This document shows, piece by piece, positions 1 through 11,666 of a stretch of 64,000 nucleotides of DNA. Every line of letters starts with the position of its first letter. Within the stretch, counting starts at the first letter, position 1. Made by a program: the position numbers and the translations under genes. The DNA is taken from assembly GCA_026419785.1 (NCBI GenBank), contig JAODTK010005221.1:62001-126000 (forward strand), written 5' to 3'. Under the pieces are notes generated by a model. The model saw nothing but the letters and a program-made list of their open reading frames with translations, was not told the origin of the DNA and searched no databases. This DNA is from Sclerodactyla briareus. Taxonomy: Eukaryota > Echinodermata > Holothuroidea > Dendrochirotida > Sclerodactylidae.

Positions 1-330
1 AGTCGGTAAGTGGGGGATTGCTGTTGTGTGTTGTAGTAGGATGGTACTATTTCAAGAGAAAAATACGCAGTAAACCTTTGGCTGAATGTTGAGTATTCAA
101 CACAATGAAAACAACAGATGTACAGAAGTATTTTTCTGTGATCTTCAACTGTTATAGCACAATTATGTCAGTTGCGCTGAATTTCTCTGCATAATGAACA
201 TACTTTGAAGGTCAATAACGCCACCGGAACATTAAAACCTTACGGGTTCGAACTGTAGATCAATTTTCCCATTACCAAAAATATCACCTCTGTACTGTTA
301 ATCACACAGTTGCCTTTCTAGGTTTGCAGT
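1..330 (+). repeat. Dispersed repeat family A, copy 1 (cut by window start)
   Basis: Aligns by eye with 40150-40580 and 42170-42480. Shared landmarks in the same order are a GAGAGAAA-like word, ATTCAACACAATGAAA, a TGCATAATGAACAT-like word, TTTGAAGGTCAATAAC and a GGGTTCGAACT/GGGATTCGGAC-like word followed by a degenerate 'gatataccT' stretch. The left part lies outside the window. No open frame and no recognised transposon ends. It is probably a non-autonomous mobile element or an old unclassified interspersed repeat. Confidence 0.6.
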
Positions 331-862
331 TTAACTAACCATCTGATCTAAGGGTTGAGGGAGAGGTAGGTAAAAGGCATTGTTGAAATGAAAACAGAGA
401 CTGATCTGAATGCCTAATAGAGGTGAGTATAGTTAGCCAGTCCCTTGGTTGTTCTATTGAGCAACATATGTTTCCTAACCAGTAATCAAAGAAACCCACA
501 TCAATGTTGTTTGAATGAACGCGCATGAAGGTTGATCATGTCCATTGTCTAGTTGTAACAACTACCTCCATATTTGAAAGTAGATTTACCAAGCAGGATT
601 CTGCAGGAGCAGTCATTTAGCCAGCCCATATCAGTTTACGAAAAGTGTCGCAAAATCCATTTAACAGTCGCCAGAAATATTGATAATATTTCTAGCAGGT
701 TATTCCTATGCGAGAAGTAAGACCCTCCTGTTCATTGATTCCCAGAATGACTACTGAGACCGATTACCTGGTGTTTGGGGGTGAGTTTGGGAACCCTTGA
801 GGAGAGTGACCATTTGATTAGAGATTTGGATAAATCACTGGCAGGAAGGAGTTAGTTTCCTA
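331..862. other. Unannotated non-coding stretch
   Basis: Between repeat A copy 1 and the 27-bp minisatellite. A 63-codon minus frame at 335-526 has no recognisable family or start context. No RNA gene or repeat identified. Confidence 0.5.
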
Positions 863-1422
863 GTTAGCTCAGTACAGTGGGGATATATTGTTAGCTCAGT
901 ACAGTGGGAGGGATATATCGTAGATCAGTACAGTTGGGATATATTGTTAGCTCAGTACAGTGGGGATATATGGTAGCTCAGTACATGTGGGGGATATATT
1001 GTTAGCTCAGTAAAGTGGGGATATATTGTTAGCTCAGACAGTGGGGATATATGTTAGCTCAGTGACAGTGGGGATATATTGTTAGCTCAGTACAGGGGGG
1101 ATATATTGTTAGCTCAGTTACAGTGGGGATATATTATTAGCTCAGTACAGTGGGGATATTTGTAGCTCAGTACAGTTGGATATTATTGTGAGCTCAGTAC
1201 AGTGGGGATATATTGTTAGCTCAGTACAGTGGGGATATATTGTTAGCTCAGTGACCAGTGGGGCATATATTGTTAAGCGCAGTATACCGTGGGGATATAG
1301 TGTTAGCTCAGTACAGTGGGCTCAGTTACAGTGGGGATATAGTGTTAGCTCAGTACAGTGGGGATATATTTTAGTCAGTTACAGTGGGGATATAGTGTTA
1401 GCTCAGTACAGTGGGGATATAG
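863..1422 (+). repeat. Minisatellite, about 27-bp unit, 21 copies
   Basis: Unit approximates TTAGCTCAGTACAGTGGGG followed by ATATATTG. I count 21 recognisable units over 560 bp. Units differ mainly by one-base insertions or deletions and a few substitutions; one unit near 1310-1330 is truncated to its GCTCAGT-like core. A 119-codon plus frame running through the array only translates the repeat and is not a gene. Confidence 0.95.
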
Positions 1423-2269
1423 TTTTCTATTTGTACAGGAGAAGCCGAAGAACACGAGTGACAAAGGACAAGGGCAATGTTGAGGCACCTAGCTTATCAC
1501 CAGCTCTGTGGCGATTGCCTGACGATGCAAAATGACCTCCTAAGGTCTGCAAGAGGATTTAATACTGGAAACGCAGGCCTTCGGTGTAAAGCTGTGCATA
1601 CAAGATAGATGTAACGCATGTTATGTTGGCTGAATTCAGGATCATGCATGATCGGGTAGCGAGAGCTGGAACGTGTCTCTACAGAGGGTCTGAATTATGC
1701 ATGTATATCATTTATTGGTATGTGAGTTTTCGTTATGTTTAGTGAACATTCACACATGAAGATATTCATTCTACCAATAAGAATTATGGTAATTTTCTTT
1801 GTTTGCTTGTTATATGATGCGATGATGCCCATGCTTGACTGATAAACATTCCACCACTGACCCTTTACTTCACAGTATGGTTCATACTGGCTTAAAGGGC
1901 AAGCCCCCCCAAGAATATTTAAATGTATAGATTGTGCATGGAAATATCATGACAATAAACTTTGTTTCATGTTCATAGCATGTTCGGTTGATGAAGTTAC
2001 AATTTTTAAGGATTATAATTTATCACTGCGTAGTTGGCAATTTTGCAAACTTGCAACATTTGATGACCATATCTACCAATTTTAAAAGAAGTTTACGTAT
2101 ATGTCTTAACTTTAACCTTATAATTAGTAAATATGACATAATAGAAGGTTGATAGTTTGCCAAAATCACCAGAATTATAATGAAATGAGGAAGGAAACAT
2201 ATCTTCCCAACCGAACATACTATAAACCGGGAAACAAAGTGATATTGAATGATTTTTGTCTTGCCCTGA
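1423..2269. other. Unannotated non-coding stretch
   Basis: AT-rich after about 1700, with a C run near 1905-1911. Two short frames at 2023-2346 overlap on opposite strands and neither resembles a known protein. Confidence 0.5.
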
Positions 2270-3118
2270 ATTGCCAATTCAGGAGGAGACTAGTAGTCAC
2301 GTATGGCGTGTGTGTATGCGTTGTGTGTGTGTTACACTTTCGTTAGCAGGATATATTGCGAACGGTAAGTGCAATTGCGGACAAAATTTTCAGGGTAGCA
2401 TCGGGTTGGGGAGTAAAAACCGATATGATTAGAATTTGGGCATAAAAGTCACGAATGAGAAAAGGTAATTAGCCTAGTTTATGTAAATATGTTTAGGTCG
2501 TTACCAAGTTACGAGTGAAACCTTAGGGGTTATGGTGACTGGGTTTGGCACAGAGATGCGGGATTATAAGTTAGTGAAGTTGATGGATTTTCAGTCTATT
2601 AAAATATGTAAATTAAGTTGTCTAATTTGCAATTTTATGCGAATTCAAAAGTTTGTCGGATTCACTAAAAACTTGGGGAATATGGTCTACCTTCAGTCCC
2701 AGAACTTTTTCACAAAGCTAAAATGGGGGTCAATGGAGGTCATTCAATGTACCCTATTTGCATAATTTAATGCAAATCTGTCAGTTGCTTGGATTTTCAT
2801 GGACCCCTGAACTGGTGGTATGGTCTACTATCCAGACTTTTTTCACTCATGATTCAGGTCATGGAGGTTATTCAACTTTAAAAAAAAAAAAAAAATTTTA
2901 GAGTCACATTTTCCACAAACACTTTACTTCCTTAAGTAGACATTGGTCAATAATATTCCTATGGAATTTGCAATGGGTTCCCTGATAGTTGTTTTCTGTT
3001 AAATGCTAATACCGCATCTTTAAGAGACACATGGCATGTCTTGTTTGTTCATGGTGACTAATATATATGACACGATCGTGCAACCAGGCGAGAACACTTG
3101 GGGGCGAATTGCCTTGTT
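2270..3118 (+). repeat. Modular dispersed element (superfamily M), short copy
   Basis: Opens with AGGAGGAGACTAGTAGTC, then a GT-rich tract (2306-2336) and CGTTAGCAGGATATATTGCG. The same order occurs at 15665 and 57495, and on the minus strand at 22455. The middle (2640-2720) has a TTGGGGAATATGGTCTACC-like segment matching 57895-57960. The end (2920-3118) matches 59745-59957, finishing with CCAGGCGAGAACACTTGGGG and TTGCCTTGT. An A15 run lies at about 2881-2895. No coding capacity. Inferred to be a non-autonomous element; class unknown. Confidence 0.6.
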
Positions 3119-3639
3119 TATTCGCTTTTAACATTATAGCACAAGCAGCAGCACCAAAAAGAGTATTAATTTGGCTGGACTTTGCCTTTAATAGTGCATG
3201 GCCAACAGGAACTTGATTTACTATTACATTAATTGGACATTACTATTAATACAAGTGAGTGCATGAAGTGGACTCGACTGGAAACAACAGCTCAGGATCT
3301 GCAGGGCGAAGGTTTGTTCAATAAGAAAACAAACCTTATTATTAATTCATTGAGTACATGTATTCCCTGACCACCAACAACAGGAATCTTCAGTGCTATA
3401 GAGAAGTTAAACAACAACAAAATCATTAATAATTCTTGGTACATGTATGTCTAGCTGACCACAAAATCATGAATTTCAGTGCTCATAGAGAAGTTCACTC
3501 ATTACTTATTCCTTGATTACAATTTATTCTATCCTACTGTTCACCAAATACAGGAATCTGCAGCAAAGCTCATCATTATTAAATCCTAAAGAAAGCATGC
3601 TTCCATCATGTTCAAATCAGACCTGTAGGTTACAGTAAA
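3119..3639. other. Unannotated AT-rich stretch
   Basis: Contains loosely repeated words such as TTATTAATTCATTGAGTACATG (near 3338) and ATCATTAATAATTCTTGGTACATG (near 3421), each followed by CTGACCAC and a 'cagtgctataGAGAAGTT'-like segment about 85 bp apart. This suggests a decayed local duplication. No coding signal. Confidence 0.4.
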
Positions 3640-4480
3640 GTTACAAAGAGTAAAACCCTTTTTGGTTTGGAGTTAGGTCCTAGGTCACCAAAGGTCAAGA
3701 GAGGTCAACATCTGGAAAAGCGTGTGACAGGATAACTGGGGGCGAACCAAAATTATGTAAAGTTCAACTTGGCATGAGGGTTTGTCATTTTTGATTTTGG
3801 TTGGGTCAAGCGTCCCTTAAGGTCAATATGGTTGAAGTTGAAAACTACTATATAGCATGAGAACTGTGCAAACCAAATGATGTAAGAGCCTCAGACCATT
3901 GGCCAGGACGGATTGCTATGTGGAATAGATTATAGCTGTGTTGTTTTTTGGGGTGAGGTCCCTATGGTCCAAGGAAGGTCAACAGAGGGTCAAAGCTGAA
4001 TAGCTTGTGAGCACAATCACTGTGCAACAGATTTGAATAGAGAATTCATACTAACCCTATTTGTTTGGGGTCGGGTTTGAGGCAACAACGGTACAGAAGG
4101 TAATGTCTCGACACCATGTTAGCATAAACTGTGCATTGGAATGGTGGTAGAAGTAACTTACTTTGCATAGAAGTGTGCCATGTACAGTCGATGATCTATC
4201 CTCCCCTATTGTAAAGTTTGTGAGCATGATACTGAAAACGAAATGATGTTGAAAGCCTCTACTTGGCACAAGGGTTGCCACTGGATGATCCTTATCATTA
4301 ATTTGGGTTCAGGTGAAGCTTACCTAAGGTATGTCCATGCAAGTTTACATGCCCATTATTAAGACATCAACCCCAAATCCACCCTTTAGTAAATTCGTGG
4401 TGCTGCAAGGATCACTGAGTTTTGGGGTTCTATTGTTTGGGGTAAAGTGAGGTTGAGGGGTAAGGGGAAGACTAGATCGA
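3640..4480 (+). repeat. Decayed tandem array of about 130-220-bp units, related to the 144-bp monomers at 61-63 kb
   Basis: Three to four degenerate units, each with a 'TAGCTTGTGAGCACAATCACTG'-like start (3718, 3848, 4001, 4214), a CAAACCAAATGATGT-like word, a GGCATGAGGGTTG/GGCACAAGGGTTGCC word, then GGTT/GGGGT-(C)AGGTC and AAGGTCAACAGAGGGTCAAA. The same word order (GGGTTGC, GGATGA, ATTGTTT, GGTCACTCAAGGTC, AGAGGGCAAAC, CTTGTTATCACGATATC) makes up the sharp monomers at 61.4-62.8 kb. Copies are too diverged for exact borders. Confidence 0.5.
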
Positions 4481-6059
4481 CCCCTAGTATACTATGAAGC
4501 ACAAGACTCAGTGTTTCAAGTTTTCAGTAGACATCTTTGTCCACTAGTGCAACCAATGGTACAGAAGTGCCAACTCTCACTTTTTGCTTTTTTGTTAGTC
4601 ATCATTGGAATATTTACTTCATATGAGCTGTCAAAAATTGTCCAAGTATGCCCAAGGTGAAATTCCATTCGGCCACTATTTGGTGATAATACCTGTGGCT
4701 CATGGTCTTGAATGGTTTCATGTGGGTATTGTGAATATAGTTATGAATGATTTTAACTGGTCCTAAATGACAAATGGAAATCAAGACTTAAACTGTTGTG
4801 GCTGTCACGTTTGTATTTTTCTCTGCCTGCTGTGGACTTAAATGAACCAAACAGAAAATCTTTTATCTATGTTGTCATTGTATCTTACATGATGGTCATG
4901 AACACTCACTGATTTCTCTAACTGTTCCATTCTTTTTCTAATGACCAGTGCTCATTTGAAAGATGACAACATTCGTGATCTTCAAGAGAAACTAGCCCGG
5001 CTGCATTTCAATGATTGACTGAGAAGTTACAAGCCAGAAGGGTGGGTATCTCCCAGATTATTCCTAAGAACTCCCTTACTTTCTTGGGCTGACCATGTGT
5101 TAATAGTTCGAAGCATCAGAGCAGCCAGAGTTTTATACCAAAATTTACCAAACAAAACAAACAAAATCCCAAACCAAACCAATGTACTCAGATATTTCAT
5201 CACAAGGAGTTAATGCTAGGCCTGTAACAGTTTACAGTGCATCCATAGCTTCCTGGATATAGTGTGTCCCAGTTTTCTGAGGTTGTGATTTACAAATATG
5301 GTTTGTGTTATACATTATGCGAATTCAACTTGGCTGCTACTTTGGTCTAACAAAGCCTAGTCCACATGGTTTTCTTGGTCCCTGACAAGGTTTGAAAACT
5401 GAATTATGCAAATTTGACCTCTGATGGCCTCCTTCCTCATCAATTCCCAGTTTTGGTACTATGGTACTATGAATAGTTATGAAAATCATGCGAGCTAGCG
5501 GGCCACAGTGAAGTCATGATGCCTGCTTTCAAACCTATCCAATGATTTCTTTAAGATGGACTTTTTCAGTCATTGGATGATGGATGTTTTGCTGAAACAA
5601 AAAGAAGAAGCGGTGACAGTTCCCCCCAAAGGAAAACAAAACCAGAATTAAATATGGAGAAACTACAATCTCCCAGACCCCCCGAATATTTTTTTTTCAC
5701 GAACCATTCTATCTTCTTTGGATACATCCTGGTAATTGCTCATGTTTATTCCTGTTGTTCACGACCCTCGACAATGTTTTTGGCATCGCATCTTCTGTTC
5801 TTTAGACTGCACTAACACCTTGGAACAGTGTCTGATGTGCCATATATAAGAATTGCACAGTATAATCTGTCTTTCCATCAGGCTACCAATCAAAAACACT
5901 TGGTTGTCGGTAGGAGATTTGTGGTCGTCTCTAGGACCAATGAAGATGAAGCCTTGGTTACAAGTAATCAAGGCTTCCAGCCGCCTCAGTGTTACTACAA
6001 TCTGACTGGCCTCTCCTGAGTCAAGTTGTGTGTGTACTGAGGAATGAACAACATTAAAA
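4481..6059. other. Unannotated non-coding stretch
   Basis: Mostly unique-looking AT-rich sequence. Short overlapping frames on both strands at 5573-6115 have low-complexity ends (a T9 run near 5690) and no known motif. No splice-bounded exon could be argued. Confidence 0.45.
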
Positions 6060-6400
6060 TGGGAGGGCACACCTCCTGCAAAAACTGGTGGGTGGGGAAA
6101 AAAGTTGGTCCCCAAGAAACATCACAGGATTTCAAGGTCACCGGAGGTCAAATTTGTGTTTTTTGGGCCAATTTGAATAGTTAGCCTGATTTGAATGAAA
6201 CATGGTGGGTGGGGACAAGACATTGATGGTGATTCCAAGAACAGATGTCAAATTGTGTTAGTTGTGATTTTCCTAACTTTGTTATATTTGACTTGAAACT
6301 TGGTGGATGTGGGCTGTGGATTAGTCCTATAAAATATGAAGTCATTTCAAGGTCTACTTTGTCCTGGGGGTCAGAGCATGTAAGCCTAGATATTAATGTG
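6060..6400 (+). repeat. Decayed tandem repeat, about 100-120-bp units
   Basis: Three units share an (A)CTTGGTGGGTGGGG-like word at about 6084, 6201 and 6298, each followed by a 'TTCCAAGAA'/'CCCCAAGAA'-like word and a TTTCAAGGTC or AGGTCAAA word. Old and diverged. A 136-codon frame at 6245-6655 overlaps the last units and is not convincing as a gene. Confidence 0.45.
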
Positions 6401-7149
6401 CTTTCTCTGAACGAGGTCCAAAAAGGCCATTCCTGCGAGGATTACACGTCCGGAGGTGTTACCCGCCTGACCTGCCTGCACATGTTAGTTGATGTTAGTG
6501 TTATTAGAATGGTCACATTGAAATGGGAGCTGCACCATTCCTCCGCCTGCCCTCCCTCACTAGTACATATGGAAGCAGATTTTGAATACCACATCTTGAG
6601 TGTATATCATTGTATGGTTTCAGCTTACACCACAAAGGAACATAGAGGTTGCTAATGAGAATATGGACCACCTTCTCTCAAATGTGAGTGCTGCAACCAC
6701 CTCTTCAGGAATTTCAGAATTTTGTTCAGAATCAATCCCTGTCTGTGTATAATAATGTGGGGTTTTCCCTTCGCCAGGGAATGGGAGCAAAACTGTAAAG
6801 TAATTGCAGCTTATACAAATATGCTCAAGGCTATGCCAAATTAGATCTAAATATGATATGGCGGAAAGTTGTAATACGTTGGTTACAAGAGAGCCAGGCG
6901 TTCCCAACAGACAAACATAAGGGACAATAGATCTATGGTTGATTAAAAAGAGAGATGACTTATAGCTCAAATCAGTTAACGAAAGCCACAGCACAAGGCT
7001 TTACAAATGAGAGATCAAGTTGATCATCAAAACAGCGAGAGATGTTAGATTCTGGATGCCTTTAATTGTGGTTTGTTATTCTAACCCATTAGACCTTATG
7101 TTCTAATGGGTGTCGGTTAGACTCTGTGTAAAAAAATCCAGAGGCTCCC

Positions 7150-7492
7150 AACCGAGTCGTTGGCACCAATTGGTAGAGGGGCCTTCCACCCAGGAGACTG
7201 TGGTTGATTCCCGGTGGGTCCTATCGAAGACTTAAAAATGGAACCGGTTGCCTTTCGCTGGGCGTTCAGCATGAGGGATGGGAGCAGGGAAAACGAGGGG
7301 TTAGGCAAGTTGCCGTCTGGGTGTGATTACCCTCACCCCACAGTTAGGGTATTGCCCAGAGCATTGCTTATTCCCGTACTGTGAAGGATCGCGGGCTGAC
7401 CATAAGGTGCAGCATCCAGGGTCTGACCTTCCGGGCTTTTATTAGGAGTTGATCCTCTGTCGGGCAAGCTTATACCATAAAAAAAAAAAAAA
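7150..7492 (+). mobile_element. tRNA-derived SINE with A-rich tail
   Basis: A polymerase III type-2 promoter is visible: an A-box-like TGGTAGAGGGG at 7171 and a B-box-like GGTTGATTCCC at 7202, lacking one C of the GGTTCGATTCC consensus. Their spacing of about 31 bp fits a tRNA. A body of about 270 bp follows (GTTGCCTTTCGCTGGGCGTT near 7247, a pyrimidine-rich middle), ending in a run of 14 A at 7479-7492 and AATTAAAAAG. No protein is encoded; SINEs of this layout are copied by a partner LINE. The exact 5' end and any target-site duplication are unclear. Confidence 0.7.
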
Positions 7493-9009
7493 TTAAAAAG
7501 AAGAGAGAGGAATCATAGCTCCTGCGGCCTCCAGGAAAAATTACAGATTCCCTGGATAAGCAGGGATTACACAGGCTCTCCGCCCTGTTGTTTATGTACA
7601 TTTCAGTGCAAAGTAGGTGTGATACATTATCAAGTTTAGCAACTACTAGTTATGACATTAACTACCACATTTATAGGATATTTTCTCGATAATAAATGAT
7701 GAACAACATAGAAAAAAGATACTTAACAAACCAAAATATCAATTTAACCATGGCCTCATTCTGTAAATTTGCAGCAATTCCTCGAGAGTATTATAAAAAC
7801 AGGGGTTGCCTTGGACTATATTGCACCACTTGTTTACAGTGTTGCCAGTTTCTTCAACGTAAACAAGTTGTTGACCCTGATGTTCGACCCCAGTCTTTCG
7901 CTTCCATTTCAGATGTACTTTCCACAAGTGCTTGATTACACTGAACTCAAATTTCCTTTTTAGAACAAAGCCTGTACATTCCTAAATTGGAATAAGGTGT
8001 CACTCGAGTGTGAGTAGGAAAAAAGTCTACAGTCCTCATGCCATTTAACAATCTTTGAACCTATTACCATCATGATCATTTATATCTGTATATCAATGTG
8101 ATTGTCTCTTGTTTTCCTCAGATGGAATCAACTACGCAATTGCCCATTGTATCTTTACATGAACCGTACGCGTTATGTGGAGTAGACAGGTTCATAATAA
8201 GAGGATGGACAAGGGGATATTAGGCTCCCTGAAATGCATTGATAACCCTGTCCCATCGATATTCTAGGACCAGGGGCAATTTTTGGTGGCAAACAGCCCC
8301 CCCCCAAGTTTTTGGGTTGACACACTGAGGTTATGGGGTATGTACGATTTGCAGAAGGTATTTCCTAGTTGGACCTCAAATGCAGGAGATGAGAAAGAAG
8401 CTTATGGCCCTAGAATATACTCGAGTAAGCTAGTAACCCCTGGTCCCATTCGAGATTCCACAAACCAGGGACTCCTCCTTTTGAGAGGTAACCCCTGGTT
8501 TCTTCCTGGTCCCTTATTTCAACCCCTGGGAGTAGATAGACCCTACTCATGTCATGATGTCTTGGGGGTTCTCAATAGAACTATGGTATCAATGGCTTCC
8601 ATTAGGAGGGCAACAGGGGAAGACGAGTTGTGAAGATTAGAACTGTTGTGACATGCTCTGTTGCAGGGAGTGGTTAGGGAAGCTAGTCTGTGTCATTTTC
8701 TGCTAACAAGTTAAAATGCAAATGCCTTGGAGTGCCAAAAAATGAAGTCATAGGCAAGACTATGCAAATAAGTTTTGCGACGATGATTACAGTTGAGCTC
8801 AGAAAATAATGTGGATGGAAATTGCTGGACAAATGACCCTTTAAAATAAAAGGGAAAATCCTATTCAAAAAACAAAATTACCATTTAGAGGGCATGTTGT
8901 TTTTATTATTCCAGCATATGTGACTTCTGGAGGGAATGTGTGTTTTTTAGGATTGTATTTTATTAGAACATGTATCAACACCTATTGCAGTTGCAAGGGA
9001 GAGTACTTC
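7493..9009. other. Unannotated stretch
   Basis: Contains a C9 run at 8297-8305 followed by a 116-codon plus frame (8283-8633) that is proline/serine-rich but matches nothing I know. A few 'ACCCCTGGT' words recur between 8270 and 8530 (8436, 8492, 8524), a faint local repetition. Confidence 0.4.
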
Positions 9010-9270
9010 ATGTCAGGTTTAACGCTACAGCCTTTTTCTGTTACGGAATTACAGTCCTTTTGTTCTGTTGTGCAATGTTGGTATTGCGAGATCGGAAAGC
9101 ATCCCATCTTGCAATAATGAATGATGTCATATTGACACAACCCTGCAAGCAATCTTTGTTTTCTATTGAAATTCACACATTATTTTCACTTCAAAAAGCA
9201 TTGTCTATGACGTTACACTTGGACAACTGGGAAGTTATGTCATGTATTTCATTGTTTCATTGTTGAATAA
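9010..9270 (+). repeat. Dispersed repeat family A, copy 2 (left half)
   Basis: Matches 41960-42160: TTTCTGTTACGGAATTACAG then CCTTTTG; TGCGAGATCGGAAAGCATCC; CATCTTGCAATAATGAATGA; TGATGTCATA; ACAACCCTGCAAGCAATCTT; TTCTATTGAAATTCACACAT. The copy stops before the segment that copy 1 preserves. The three frames overlapping here are translations of the repeat. Confidence 0.65.
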
Positions 9271-9989
9271 GCAACATTCGCAGACGTGCTGTGGTCTTCT
9301 ATCTTACTAAGTAACCATCAACACATACCAACTCACTTCTAGCACTTAGCACTATTGAAAAGTCGCTCCCGTAGACGGCAAAATTCAGTCTCTGAGCGGC
9401 CAAAGCCACTTTCAAGAGATCTTGAATAGACCACGAGGAAAATGTATGAGATTTGAGTCAAAAGTCTTTAAAGGGGAGGAGGAATAATGAACTATTATGT
9501 GGAGAAGTGCTGGCAAAACATGCTTCTTCCACAGATTAGGTCAGGTTACCATATACCAAGGCAGCAGTGTTATCCTGGACTAGTAGGTTGGTACCTATGG
9601 GGTGTGTTCAGAGATGTAGGATAAAAAAATCAAGGGGCATATGGAGCTGATATGAAAAACGCTATGGAATGTTACTGACTACATTCAAATTTGATTACCA
9701 TCATGCATGGTCAGTGCTATCCATGGAATAGTGTTAGTCCCTAGGGGTATTCAGGGGTTTAGGGCCAACAAACCAATAAAGGGAAAAAAATGAGCTATGA
9801 TTGTAAAGACCTGTGGAATCCTTTCCCCTACGATAGGTTGGTATTTTACTATGTTATTTCTTAATTGTATTCACTGACTGGTGGTATGCTCATCTTTCAT
9901 GATGTCAGCCAAACTGGTTCTCAACACTGGGTCCCACTGCTAGGCTATTCCAAACAACTGTCGATTTGTAATGGTATTCATTTTCAAAC
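9271..9989. other. Unannotated stretch before the RT relic
   Basis: No repeated word, RNA gene or supported exon seen. It may include an unrecognised 5' part of the retrotransposon that follows. Confidence 0.35.
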
Positions 9990-11666
9990 CTTGAGCTTGG
10001 GTGTGACTCGCCTGGTTTAGTAAAGGAGAAACTGCCGAAGCTCAAAAGGATAAAGTCCTGCGTCCTGACGTGAGTTTATCCTTTCTTACCCAAAACTATT
10101 TGCCGACAGTTGTATGTTTCCATTAGCCATTATTTTCATAAGACTCGGCAAGAGGTAATTGTTCGGATTTGATTGGAGGAGAGCAAAATGATTTCTCCCA
10201 TTTCAAGAAAGGTAACGCGTCTCTTCCTTGTAATACGCCAGTCCAGTCTTACTAGTGTTGTCTGCAGGTAGGTAATGGAATCCATCATTCGGGATATATA
10301 TGGTTGATTTTATTTCAAGAGCCATGTCTGATTAGGAGTCTCAGCATGGGTTTTAGAAAAATTGTTCGTTGTTTGACTCAATCCTTGGAATTAGGGAAGA
10401 GTTACATGTTTCTGTTGACAACGCCCAATGCGTTGATCAATGCTGTTGAATAATTTCCTGGACTTCCAGAAAGCTTTTGACAAGGTTTCCTATGAGCGTC
10501 GCTTGCTCAAGTGGAGAGCTTTGGCATTGAGGGGATCCTCAAGATGGATTCGTGAGTGGCTTCATAATAGGGAAAACGAGTTGTCATTAAGGGGCGGTCT
10601 CTTCTTGGCAAAAGGTCACTAGTGGGTTTCCCCAGGGAGCAGTTCTCGGGCCGTTACTTTCTGGCGTATATTGACGATCTTCAAGGTTCTGTTCATTCCA
10701 GGGTTAAGAAAAGTTCGAGGGACAATACCAAGTTGTATCGGGGAGGTCGGTTCGAACATAATGATGATGCTGACAATTGTTCAAAGGGCTCGGATTATAT
10801 GCCAAATGTCTTCCGAATGGCAAATGTTTTTAAATGTCGACAATGCAAAGATATGCATGTGGTTTTCACAATCGCAACGCTTCCTTCAAGTTAAATGGCC
10901 AAAATATTCAGGAGGTTGATTTCAGAAAAAGATTTGGGGTTTGTTTTGATCTTCTTTGAACTCTTCCAGCAGTGTGCCGAAGCTGCTAGAAGAGGAAATG
11001 GATTCTTGGCTTGATTAGACGTCACTTCAGTTCCTTGGATAATGATTTGTTGTCAGCCGCTCGTTTGAGCAACTGTGAGACCGCACCTGGAATTTCTGTA
11101 CAAGTGTGGAATCCCTAACTTTGCAAAAGACAAGCAGGTTATGAAAACGTTCATCATAGGGCAAATAGAATGATTCACCGTCTGCAAAAAAATTTACCCT
11201 ACGAGGAAAGATTAAGGCGTTCGGTCTAACTACCATGGAGTAGGCGGAATTTGGTGGTTGGCTTGATCCACGTGTTTCAAAATTTGTCATGGACTCGATG
11301 AGCTGTCCTTCCACTACTTCTTTGAATTTTCCAATGTTACGGCAAATAGATGCCACTGTTTCAAGCTTCGTGCAAGCGCTTGGCAGATTGGCCATTCGTA
11401 ATATTTTCTTCGCGAAGAGAGTGATCAGTGCGTGGAATTGTCTTCCTGAAATGTTGTTTTCTCTAAGCGTGTGAATGCATTCAAGAAAGTCTTGATTTAT
11501 TTTTCAGGAATCACGGGCGAAATATTGTAGTGGTGTTGGTTCATTTTTCTTCCCTGGGATGTTGAGGGCTTCTGGGGTCTCTGGGGTGTTTATGAGGATT
11601 ATGTCCTTCCTGGCCCTATCAATAAACTAAACTTTACTGAACTAAACTAATTAAACTAAACTAAGC
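9990..11666 (+). pseudogene. 5'-truncated, frameshifted non-LTR retrotransposon RT relic (CR1/L2/Jockey-like), copy 1
   Basis: Conceptual pieces in several frames follow the order of CR1/L2-type reverse transcriptases. A K-rich 'KLKRDKVL.PD' segment lies at 10030-10070, 'SLP...PVS' finger-like remains at 10210-10260, palm motif A 'LDFQKAFDKV' at about 10455-10485, 'GxPxGAVLG' at 10622-10655, 'QMFLNVDNAKICMW' near 10815-10865, then thumb and C-terminal pieces ('LPYDERL', 'NVxxxCHCFKL') to about 11480. The [F/Y]ADD site near 10712-10730 reads roughly SRDNTKLY, so the catalytic Asp pair is lost. The 3' end carries a (CTAAA)n-like tail at 11622-11666. A second copy lies at 17065-18730. Endonuclease and ORF1 are absent. 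Confidence 0.85.

Noticed and set aside
863-1422. Regular short repeats considered as a CRISPR array
   Set aside because: Units are contiguous and mutually similar with no unique spacers. The DNA is eukaryotic in character; it is a minisatellite.
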